From positions 1 to 27,189 of the forward strand of contig JAQIWT010000228.1 in the NCBI GenBank assembly GCA_034696485.1: a stretch of DNA of 27,189 bases, read 5' to 3'. This DNA is from Isohypsibius dastychi. Taxonomy: Eukaryota > Tardigrada > Eutardigrada > Parachela > Isohypsibiidae. This document shows, one piece after another, positions 19,639 to 27,189 of this stretch. Under the pieces are notes generated by a model, which searched no databases, was not told the DNA's origin, and saw nothing but the letters and a program-made list of their open reading frames with translations. The position numbers and the translations under genes were made by a program. Position 1 is the first letter of the stretch. Each line of letters starts with the position of its first letter.

Positions 19639-22600
19639 TTATGAAGATCTCTCAGTTTGCCGTTTAAAAGCGAACTGTGAGAAGAAGGCAGTTTTGGCAG
19701 GCTGGAGTGACGGGCAGGACGATGAGGGCGTAGAGGAGTCGGCGAGAGTCTTTGATTCCACTTTACAGATTAGGACAGCAGATTTGTTTTTTGCGGCAAT
19801 TATTGGACTATCAGCAACGTCTTGCTGCTCATCAATAATGATCACTTCGTGCGATGGATCTGACGAAGAGCAATCACTTGATTGACTGGCCGACTGGTTC
19901 TGGCTTGAGCCGGTCGAATCCAGGGAAGACTGGGCAAAGTAACTGAAAACAAGAAAAACGAGATGAACCCAAAACTAAAGAGCCGGAAGCCAAGCAAGTC
20001 GTTCAATATTTTCCCATGTCGTATACAACGATACACAATAATAGAAAGAGTCAAAATCATGCACAAGAGTGAATTTGGAAACTTTTTTGTAAAATGACCG
20101 GAAGTAACGAAACATCCGGGTGAAAATGAAGGATGCTTTCGAAACCAAAATACAAAAGAAAACAAATACCTTCCAAAATATATTCCAACTCATTAATATG
20201 TACAAGTGGTTGAACTTTTCAAAGCAAGCGTTATTTTTTTTAATTTTTCTGGGAGTTCCCACCATTTTTTCAAGGCTTTGCTTTCTGATTAAACCACCAG
20301 CCAACAGAATTTTTACCTGCTTTTAACAAAGGATTTTTGGGTGGATAGTTGCTGTTTCGCGTTGAGCTGGCGGAATTGGGAAGCGGAAAGAGTTCGAGAA
20401 AGATTGCGCTTGAAAGTCGGAGCAGACCAGCTGACTGCCGGTTTCTTTTCCGGTGGAGGTGACAAGGGAATTGCGATATCATCGTTCGAGTCATCAAAAT
20501 TCAACTTTCGTTTGAAAGACAAGGATTGAGGCGGAGTTTCTAAAGAAAGACTTTCTTTAGCCACGGATTTTGGATGAGATCCTGCATCTTCCATTTCTGC
20601 AACGAAGTTCATAGATAAATGACCACAAAAAAACTTTCGATTGCAATTCACCTTTTGGCGCAGAAGGAGAAGAACTGTGAACCGCCTGAAAATTGCGAAT
20701 TCTAAGCGGCGAGCTGACGTCGATCGTAACGACTTCGCCAACGGTGGCACGTCTAACAATTCTTGGGGTTCTCGGAGGAGATTTTTGAGGTGCCGGTTTC
20801 GAGAACTTTTTGGTCCAGATGCTATCAGGGTGCAGTTCCGATTTAATGAATGACACAGCCTATAAAGCAGAAACTCCGGCATCTTCGATCAGTGGAAATG
20901 GAGTTCATCCGGAAACTAGTTACTTCCGGTCAACCAATGGACATCTTACCTGCATCTTTGCTTTTTTGATGCCTTCGGGACACTTCAGCTCGTCAGCCTT
21001 GAGGAACCCCAGAGCCAGCAGAAAAGCAGTCTGGTCAGTCAGCATGCCACTGAAATGAAAGTTACTGAAGATGGTCACCGCCGTTCGGAGAAAATAAACA
21101 TTAACAATTTTTATTTTTGACTTTCAAAATCAATGAATTTTCCGGTTGTTCGATTTTCACGGAAGAAGATAAGTGCACCCACTTTCCGGTAAAACTCAGA
21201 TTCCGAGTGGCGAGTTCCGGTGGAACTGGATTAAGCGGCATTTGTCGTCGGAGCAGTGGATCAAAAACAATCTGGTGAAGGAACGTCGAGTTTGCCAAAA
21301 TAAAATTATCTTTGTATTCCTGCGTGATTTGGACATGCATGTTTCCCAAATACTGAGGCATCCTCGCTAACATCTGTAAACATAATAGATAATCACAATG
21401 ATAACCAGCGATTTTTCCCGTTTAAGGCCGTCATTAAATCCAATTCGGGAAGCATCTGATCCAAGTACAGAATAATGATATCAATCAGAACTTCCAAAAA
21501 AAATTAGTGCAAAATTTTCCTCGAGGATATCTGGTCTGAATAATCAAATTTCCACTTCCAGGAACTCAAATCAAAATGATGGCATAACGCGAATTACCCT
21601 TTCGATGGATGAAATGTTGCTGCAACACATCACCGCTTTCATGGCTTTCTGAATTCCAACTCCCGCCAAACCGCCAGGGTGATAATCACAGCCACTCAGA
21701 ATGCAAGCATACCGGAAACGCGTAAAAAGTAGCTCGTCATTCTTCCCTCCCGGGGATACCAACAATGTCGCGCGACCTCCTAGACATTTCTCCAACAGCC
21801 GACGTTCGTAAAGGACTCCTTTTCCATTCATGTCAAGTTTGAAAAAAATCTGGAATGAAATAAAGATCCCCCAGACTTCAGCATGTTTGAATTACGAACC
21901 TTTTTGCAGCCGAAAGCGATGAGATCAGAATCCTCGGTTATCACAAGATGAACAATGCCTTGATTCAGCAGATATGTCAGTTGAGCGTCGGCTTCGAAAG
22001 GTGCTACCAAACAGTCAACGCCCTGCTCTCGGCAAACCTGTAAAAAACCCACAATAACTCTAACAAGTAAAGGAAGGTATCAGCCTGAACGGCCTTAGAA
22101 AGCAATGGCCATTTAATATATTGAAATCCTTAAATGTCTTTGATCCAAATCAAAACAATTCAAACAATGACGAAAAAACTGCAAAGCAATAAAACAAATA
22201 TAAAACCAAACGCGCACAACAAGAAATGAACACTCGATTCACTTTAGTAAGAAATTCCTGTTACTTCCAATAACTTAAATAATTGACGTTAATTATTAAC
22301 TTTAATGTTATCGGGGGATAAGATTTTTAATAGAAAAGGCAGAAAATACTACATAACGACTGGAAGATGACAAACCCAGAGGTTTATCTGGCTGAATGTA
22401 GTGCAACTTCCGGTTTTACGGAGGCTTGAAATCGATTCGCAAAATCTCTGCTCACCTGCATTACTTGCGATACCATTTCCGGTGTGACATCGAAACATTG
22501 TCCATACAAAGTGCGCGCCTCTTTCAGATCACCGTTCTGCTCGAGTTCAGAAGCTTTTATTCGATTTTTCTGCTTCTTCCTAAAAAGAGAATTTCCCTTC

Positions 22601-23060
22601 CAACGAAAGGAAACTGGAAAACGGGACTAAAATTGAGACAGAATTTTCTTCTCGACGAGAAGCTCAAACAGAAAATGCACTGACAATTTCAAGATACCCT
22701 TACTCTCTTCTCGCTCCATGAGTGTCCTTCTTCGCGGGAAGCGGGCTTCCATCAAATACGATAATCGGTTTGATTTTGTGATGCTTTAGCATTTCGATGT
22801 AACGCATGCAATATGCAACATATCTGCGAATTCATAACTGCAGTTTCTGGTCGGAGCGTTGATGCAATATCATATGCAATTGCAGTTCAGCGAACTTACT
22901 GGTTGGTTTTCTGGCCTTTGACGAGTTTTTCAGCGCAAGCGTATCCCGCTCTGTGAAGCCAGCCATGGCCATCTACCGCGACGGTGCATCCAGCGAAGTC
23001 CGAAATGCATGAAGTTTTGCAGGCCTTTTGAACAAAGGGGAGAAGTCCTTGAATTCCCAT
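19639..23060 (-). CDS. EXO1: Exonuclease 1, XPG/RAD2-family 5'-3' exonuclease and flap nuclease
   Basis: Ten exons on the complement: 22900-23060, 22704-22823, 22456-22579, 21900-22037, 21598-21849, 21183-21373, 20950-21049, 20652-20859, 20317-20596, 19639-19942. Phases join to 625 aa. The N-terminus is [13 protein letters not shown] with Asp30 in [23 protein letters not shown] carries Asp78; APFEADAQ carries Glu150 and Asp152; [14 protein letters not shown] carries Asp171 and Asp173. These five positions match the metal-binding acidic residues of human EXO1 one for one. [17 protein letters not shown] supplies the next Asp (236, against 225 in human) and the H2TH region, so about 11 residues are inserted before it. 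The tail (from about 350) is Ser/Pro-rich, with NFDDSNDD and SYFAQSS / AFFSQFAF segments that recall mismatch-repair (MLH1) interaction boxes. It is shorter than human EXO1 (846 aa). It should act in nuclear mismatch repair, end resection and recombination. Confidence 0.95.
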
Positions 23061-23272
23061 TTCACAAGCTGTTAACCAACACCAGCATCAAAAGGAAAAC
23101 TGATTTCTCGCAAAAATGAAAACAGAGTGAAAAGCGGTAAACCGTAACACCACATCAGGGACCACCACGATCATCATGGTAATCTAGTACCCAAAGGCTA
23201 GTGGAAATGTAACGATAATTGATGGTAACTGGTAGCCAGCTCGCTTCTGATCTGAGGGGCCTGCACCAAAAA

Positions 23273-23384
23273 GCTGGGCTGGCTGGCTGGGCTGGCTGGT
23301 TTAGCTGGGTTAGCTGGGTTGGCTGGGTCAGCTGGGTCAGCTGGTTTGGCTGGGTCAGCTGGGTTCGCTGGGTTGGCTGGGTTG
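23273..23384 (+). repeat. 9-nt minisatellite (RGCTGGGTY)n
   Basis: A GGGCTGGCTGGCTGGGCTGG lead-in is followed from about 23303 by at least nine 9-nt units such as AGCTGGGTT, GGCTGGGTC and CGCTGGGTT. Both strands stay open across it, which explains the tryptophan/valine- and threonine/glutamine-type ORFs seen there; these are not genes. Confidence 0.85.
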
Positions 23385-24096
23385 ACCTTTTCCGATCTTG
23401 CAGAATGTGAGAAATCGCGATCATTCCAAATGGAAAACGTTTTCCAAACAAAAAGAGAATCTAATGAGCTGATGAGAAAATCGGGAAAACAAGGTATCCG
23501 AAAGCTCCATATTGGTAAGACTTTAGTTTCTCGGTAAGCTGTTTAGAAACACGGTCACGGAACTGTTTTCGATCTTATTTTCTCCCTGGGGTTTAAAGTT
23601 CGCTCTTCACATTGTTATATATGCTGTTCTCCCTATAAGATGCAACCAAATAGATCATCCGAATAATGTAAAAACCTGCCGGAAAAATTGACAGTAAGAG
23701 ACTGTGATGCATAAGGAGTGCACATGGATTATAAAATATTTATCAGAATCAAACTTTCTTCTTCTACTGGAATCCATTTCAAAACATCCGAATTTTGTGT
23801 TACTGCAGGGACATTTCCGTCTTCGGAGACTGATGATGCGTTCATTGTTTTACGCAGTACCACTCCAGATGAAATCAAATCGACAACGTTTTTTGAGACG
23901 AAAACCGGTTATTGAAATAGAAACTGGATAGCATGAGGGAAAACTTGCTGAAATTCGTGTTCAGGCTGCCTATCCGAGAAAGAAACGCATGTAAGGAAAA
24001 AGGGTACGATTATAGATTTTCTAGTCTTTCGGTATCTTTGATGTGCTCATGGTGTCGGAAAGTGAAAGGATTTAAGTTCGGTGGCTTGCACGAATT

Positions 24097-24184
24097 AAAT
24101 ATTCCTCGCAAAAAGCGGCTTTGGCCGCGCTTGCGCGCATGCCCGGCTCGCTGAGGCGGCCTGGCATACTGTCTCCCCCCCCCC
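24097..24184 (+). repeat. Dispersed repeat copy 1 (…GGCATACTGTCTCCCC)
   Basis: Starts AATATTCCTCGCAAAAAGCG, has a GC-rich hairpin-prone middle (GCGGCTTTGGCCGCGC) and ends GCATACTGTCTCC plus a C run. It matches copy 2 at 24889-24970 at both ends. Confidence 0.6.
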
Positions 24185-24207
24185 TTCTCAAGGAAGGTAG
24201 AAAAGAT

Positions 24208-24268
24208 AAAAAAAAAATTTTTGAAAAAAAAAAATCGGAAAAAAAATTTTTTTTTTGAAAAAAACCAA
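24208..24268. repeat. A/T palindromic low-complexity tract
   Basis: Runs of A and T (A9 T5 GA11 … A8 T10 GA7) can fold back on themselves. It flanks repeat copy 1. Confidence 0.6.
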
Positions 24269-24555
24269 AAAGTTGTGACCGGCAGTGACGTCATGACCGG
24301 AAGTGAAGAACGTTCCGAAAAGAAGAAATTTAGACTTCTGTTACGGAACAAAATTTAGAATAAACAATGACGGTGATAAAAAACTGCGAAACTAATCCTG
24401 AATACCGATGTTCGTGAGTTGTGCTGGTCCACATGGTTTATTGTTGTTCTCCTCATTTTGTATTACTGGCAATTTTTTGAAAACTCTCCTTTTTGAAAAT
24501 CTTTCCCTATTTTGTGTTCAGAATAACAAACTAGCATGTCTTAAATTGATAAGAC

Positions 24556-24660
24556 CAGCCAGCCAGCCGAGTCAGCCAATTACTCCCCAGCCGCTACCAC
24601 CCAGCCCAGCCAGCACAGCCTTTTGGAAAAGCCCCTTCTGGGCCTCTTCTGAGGGTTGGT
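24556..24660 (-). repeat. Inverted, decayed copy of the GCTGG repeat with its flank
   Basis: CCAGCCAGCCAGCC … CCCAGCCCAGCCAGCACAGCC is the complement of the 23273 array lead-in. Its flank, read in reverse, gives GAAGGGGCTTTTCCAAAAGGCTG, similar to GAGGGGCCTGCACCAAAAAGCTG before the first array. The two are members of one family in opposite orientation. Confidence 0.55.
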
Positions 24661-24888
24661 ATGCAACTTCTACTTCTACGATTTAGCCCTACTTCTACTC
24701 TCAAACTCTACTCAATGAAATGTCAGTATTCCAGGAGGTATCACGAGAAAAACAAATAGAAAACGGAATTCAAAGTGTTTTGAGTTACGAACATTCTTCG
24801 AAATATTTCGGGAATTCATATCATATTCATATTCATTCTTTTTACACTTTTCAAATTTAGAGGGAACGCCCCCTCAGATGATGTCATC

Positions 24889-24970
24889 AAAATATTCCTC
24901 GTAAAAAATCGCTCCGAAGAGCGAATTTACTCAATGCCCACCTGTGGCGGGCATACTGTCACCCCACCGG
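24889..24970 (+). repeat. Dispersed repeat copy 2
   Basis: AATATTCCTCGTAAAAAATCGCTCC at the start and CACCTGTGGCGGGCATACTGTCACCCC at the end match copy 1. Its end also matches, inverted, 25250-25296 (ACCTGTGGCGGTCATACTGTCTCCC), which would be copy 3. Confidence 0.6.
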
Positions 24971-24989
24971 CCTTTGGCGAAAAAAACGC

Positions 24990-25114
24990 ACTGTATCGTA
25001 CGTGACATGGCGTCACACAATACAGCATACGTAGCGCATCGTACATGCCATAGCGTATCGTATGTAACTTGGCGTACGTCACATAGCGTACTGTACGTAA
25101 CGTATCGTATGTGA
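24990..25114. repeat. CGTA-rich degenerate tandem repeat
   Basis: Many variants of GTATCGTACGTGACATGGCGT / GTATCGTATGTAACTTGGCGT in about 125 nt, partly palindromic (GTACGT, TACGTA). It looks like a decayed minisatellite within the repeat block. Confidence 0.6.
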
Positions 25115-25149
25115 TTTTTTTAAAAGTCTGTCCGTTGACCTGGACTTTC

Positions 25150-25480
25150 AAAATGTCGGTCCTTTGACCCATGAAACACAGTAAAAAGATATTTTCAGAG
25201 GTTCTAAATTCGCGACTAATCGGTCAGGAAAAAATGAGAGTTTCAGATATATTTTCGGCCAAATGCCAGAAGGGAGACAGTATGACCGCCACAGGTAAGT
25301 GGTAAGTACAGAGAGATTTTTTTCCAAAATGTCGTGTCGTTGACCTCGATCGGGGAAAATGTCGTGTCGTTGACCCCGATCTTAGAAAATGTCGTGTCAT
25401 TGACCCGAAATGCACAGTAAAAAGATATTTTGGAGAGATTTAAATTCGCGACTAATCGGTCAGGAAAAAATGAGGGTTTT
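25150..25480 (+). repeat. Two-copy direct repeat with an internal 30-nt tandem repeat
   Basis: About 94 nt at 25150-25243 recurs at 25386-25480, about 237 nt apart. Both contain CACAGTAAAAAGATATTTT, AAATTCGCGACTAATCGGTC and AGGAAAAAATGAG. At 25326-25405 AAAATGTCGTGTCGTTGACC recurs with a period of exactly 30 nt (25326, 25356, 25386). An inverted copy of the dispersed repeat end sits between them at 25250-25296. Confidence 0.8.
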
Positions 25481-25487
25481 GCTGGTT

Positions 25488-25519
25488 CCCCCCCTCCCCC
25501 CCTTTTGTGGGGGGGGGGG
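25488..25519. repeat. Poly-C / poly-G hairpin
   Basis: C7-T-C7 followed by TTTTGT and an 11-nt G run. This is a perfect homopurine/homopyrimidine fold-back and a potential G-quadruplex or triplex site at the right border of the repeat block. Confidence 0.75.
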
Positions 25520-26417
25520 ACGACAAAAACATCGGAGATCATAGAATTTGTTTGTTCACATGTTTCCTTGGCGCTTCTTGATTTCAAAATCAAAGTTTCA
25601 CGATTCTTGGACAAACCATGAAAATTAGACAAAAGCAGGCGTGCGAACGAGACGTTTTCATAGCCTACATTACATTTTAGATTACTTTTTGAAGAATTTG
25701 TCAAACAAAAGTTGGCTTCGTCTCTCCACGTGCGTTCTATGTAGACTTCAGGTTTACATGACAATATCACAAAAACCAAAACAAACGAAGGACTCACAAA
25801 TCGAGTGTTCATGACTGCATTTCAGAGAAATGGGATGATGAAGTCTAAGGGTGCAAGTTACAGTCGAGATGCTTGGCAGAAAGTTGTACGTTCGAGAGAC
25901 ATGGCTTACTTTTTTTCGGAAATACAGATCGCCAACATTGAGCTGCTGTTTAACTCGATTGATTGACCGTAGGCTGCACAATGAGAAAACACGGAATGAT
26001 TTTGATCGGAAGGCCCATCACCAGCCAGCACCTCCCGATACGGCACCAGATTAACATTTCCGTCGTTGGTCCCATACTGTTCCTACTTCCTACGTAGTTT
26101 TATGAGTAAAAACATGTGGTGAAGAGGCAGTTCCTGTATGGTACACTCGTGCACGTAGCACGTATGAACACTGATGGTGTAGTTACCATGACGGAACGTT
26201 TGCTGCACAGACCTCAATGTACCGCCTTTATTAACCAGAGGAAATGGTACGAATGGTGAGAAGCAGACATGAGCAACAATATTTTTGAACACGAAAGCTA
26301 CAGAACAACACAAAAGCGAAAAATATAATCTGAAGCAATAGATCACTCGCACCACAATGACCAGCACTGGGCACTATGTGGTAGCTAGCGGAGCTAAGCT
26401 CGTGTTCCAAAGACCGC

Positions 26418-27189
26418 TCAGTTGAACAGAGCCATGAGTTTGTCCAGTGGTATTCCGAGCATCTGCAAAAGGTTCTTGATGGCATCAGCCACTGCAGGCG
26501 GGATTGGTGCCTTGGTTGTAGACCGTGTTGGCACACTGGGAAGCGGAGTTGTGGATGGGTCTGAAACACAAGAGTATCGATTAGCAATTACAAACATTTT
26601 TGCCTGAACAAACCAGTTGAAGCCGATTCTGTTTCGGCTGGTAGTTCAAATTCGGTTATCCCACCTGAACTCGTTGTAGCAGATGTAGGTGTGGTAGTAT
26701 CGGTTGAGTCGGATGAAGACGTAGTACCAGGAGTTGTTGAATCAGATGCCGAGCTTGAGCCAGATGTTGGACTAGTGGGTGCTGTAGAGTCTGATGCAGC
26801 GCTGGTTGGTGATGTTGAACCTGAAGTGGCACTGGTTGGCGACGTGGCATCCGACGCAGCACTGGTTGGTGATGTTGCTGCACTGGTTGGGGATGTGGCA
26901 TCAGAACCAGCACTGGTTGGCGAGGTGGCATCAGATCCTGCACTAGTTGGTGATGTTCCTGCAGTGGTTGGGGATGTGGCGTCAGATCCAGCACTGGTTG
27001 GCGACGTGGCATCCGATCCTGCACTAGTTGGTGATGTTCCTGCACTGGTTGGCGAGGTGGCATCAGATCCTGCACTAGTTGGTGATGTTCCTGCACTGGT
27101 TGGGGATGTGGTGTCAGATCCAGCACTGGTTGGCGAGGTGGCATCAGATCCTGCACTAGTTGGTGATGTTCCTGCACTGGTTGGGGATG
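26418..27189 (-). CDS. Mucin-like Ser/Thr/Pro tandem-repeat protein, C-terminal part
   Basis: Two exons on the complement: one from the right edge (27189, continuing beyond) to 26614, and 26418-26560 with the TGA at 26418-26420. The 53-nt intron is GT-AG and phase 1. The repeat exon reads TSPTSAG and TSPTSAGSDA units in the open frame, ideal for dense O-glycosylation. Units decay toward the C-terminus (TSPTSATSGS, then SDSTDTTTPTSATTSSGG), and the protein ends in a short hydrophobic/amphipathic tail (PPAVADAIKNLLQMLGIPLD, then KLMALFN). A Gln/Pro/His-rich 173-codon frame across the same repeat is a shadow. Probably secreted or surface mucin, or a cuticle/egg-coat glycoprotein; the N-terminus is not in the window. 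A membrane anchor is not evident. Confidence 0.85.

Larger units (their letters stand above)
23061..26417. other. Repeat-rich intergenic region without a supported gene
   Basis: About 3.36 kb with no exon chain I can support. It holds a 9-nt minisatellite, an inverted partner of it, copies of a dispersed repeat, A/T palindromes, CGTA-rich DNA, a 30-nt tandem repeat and a poly-C/poly-G hairpin, listed separately. The stretch 25520-26417 looks like ordinary unique DNA with scattered ORFs. Confidence 0.6.

Noticed and set aside
23155-23451. Gln/Leu/Thr-repeat minus ORF and its Trp/Val plus-strand counterpart
   Set aside because: Both are translations of the 9-nt minisatellite, which is open in several frames because its unit is a multiple of three and lacks stops.
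23273-25480. Possible CRISPR array or phage-like system
   Set aside because: The repeats are contiguous tandem or dispersed copies without regular unique spacers, and the context is an intron-rich animal genome.
25243-25812. 189-codon minus ORF with a signal-peptide-like start and an NDTTF repeat
   Set aside because: Its second half is the 30-nt tandem repeat, the poly-G/C hairpin and the inverted dispersed repeat; the first half has no domain and no splice or promoter support. The openness is explained by repeat DNA.
26656-27177. 173-codon Gln/Pro/His-rich minus ORF
   Set aside because: It is a shifted reading of the TSPTSAG repeat. The Ser/Thr/Pro frame splices in phase to a final exon with a stop and has mucin-like composition.

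Overview
The window is nuclear DNA of an animal. Genes are split by many short GT-AG introns (mostly about 44-60 nt, a few of 250-575 nt), and the protein set is metazoan: a BMP type I receptor kinase, a syntrophin, EXO1, cathepsin B and a DHRS11-like dehydrogenase. A GH19 chitinase and the compact gene structure point to a small invertebrate; a tardigrade or another ecdysozoan is plausible, but the sequence alone does not settle it. All exon coordinates below were built by hand from reading frames, splice sites and phase, and product names rest on remembered family motifs, not on a search.

Layout, left to right. (1) 1-251, minus: 5' end of a probable rhodopsin-family GPCR. (2) 1415-1873: a small TIR element with poly-C tracts. 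(3) 2192-3617, minus: a six-exon cathepsin B-like protease, 380 aa. (4) 4076-4918, minus: an unresolved small secreted or membrane gene whose phase-consistent exons carry one in-frame TGA. (5) 5508-6517, minus: a DHRS11-like SDR, 260 aa. (6) 7504-8535, plus: a secreted protein with an N-terminal cystine-knot-like module, a Pro-rich linker and a GH19 chitinase domain. It is the only clear plus-strand gene and has a TATA box. (7) 8867-10711, minus: a secreted precursor of acidic phase-1 exon modules ending in a very Arg-rich tail. (8) 11544-14174, minus: BMP type I receptor, 539 aa. (9) 14879-17992, minus: syntrophin, 511 aa. (10) 18385-19573, minus: a multi-pass membrane protein, incompletely modelled. 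(11) 19639-23060, minus: exonuclease 1, 625 aa. (12) 23061-26417: a repeat-rich desert with minisatellites, a dispersed repeat family, poly-G/C hairpins and A/T palindromes. (13) 26418-27189, minus: the 3' end of a mucin-like Ser/Thr/Pro repeat protein that runs off the window.

The genes do not form one pathway. Several (cathepsin, chitinase, acidic/cationic precursor, mucin) are secreted and would fit gut, cuticle or defence roles; that is inference. The most interesting observations are the cystine-knot/GH19 fusion, the acidic/cationic secreted precursor built from symmetric phase-1 exons, and a 9-mer ACCGGAAGT (an ETS-type site) that recurs at least eight times in 11.7-24.3 kb, mostly in introns.
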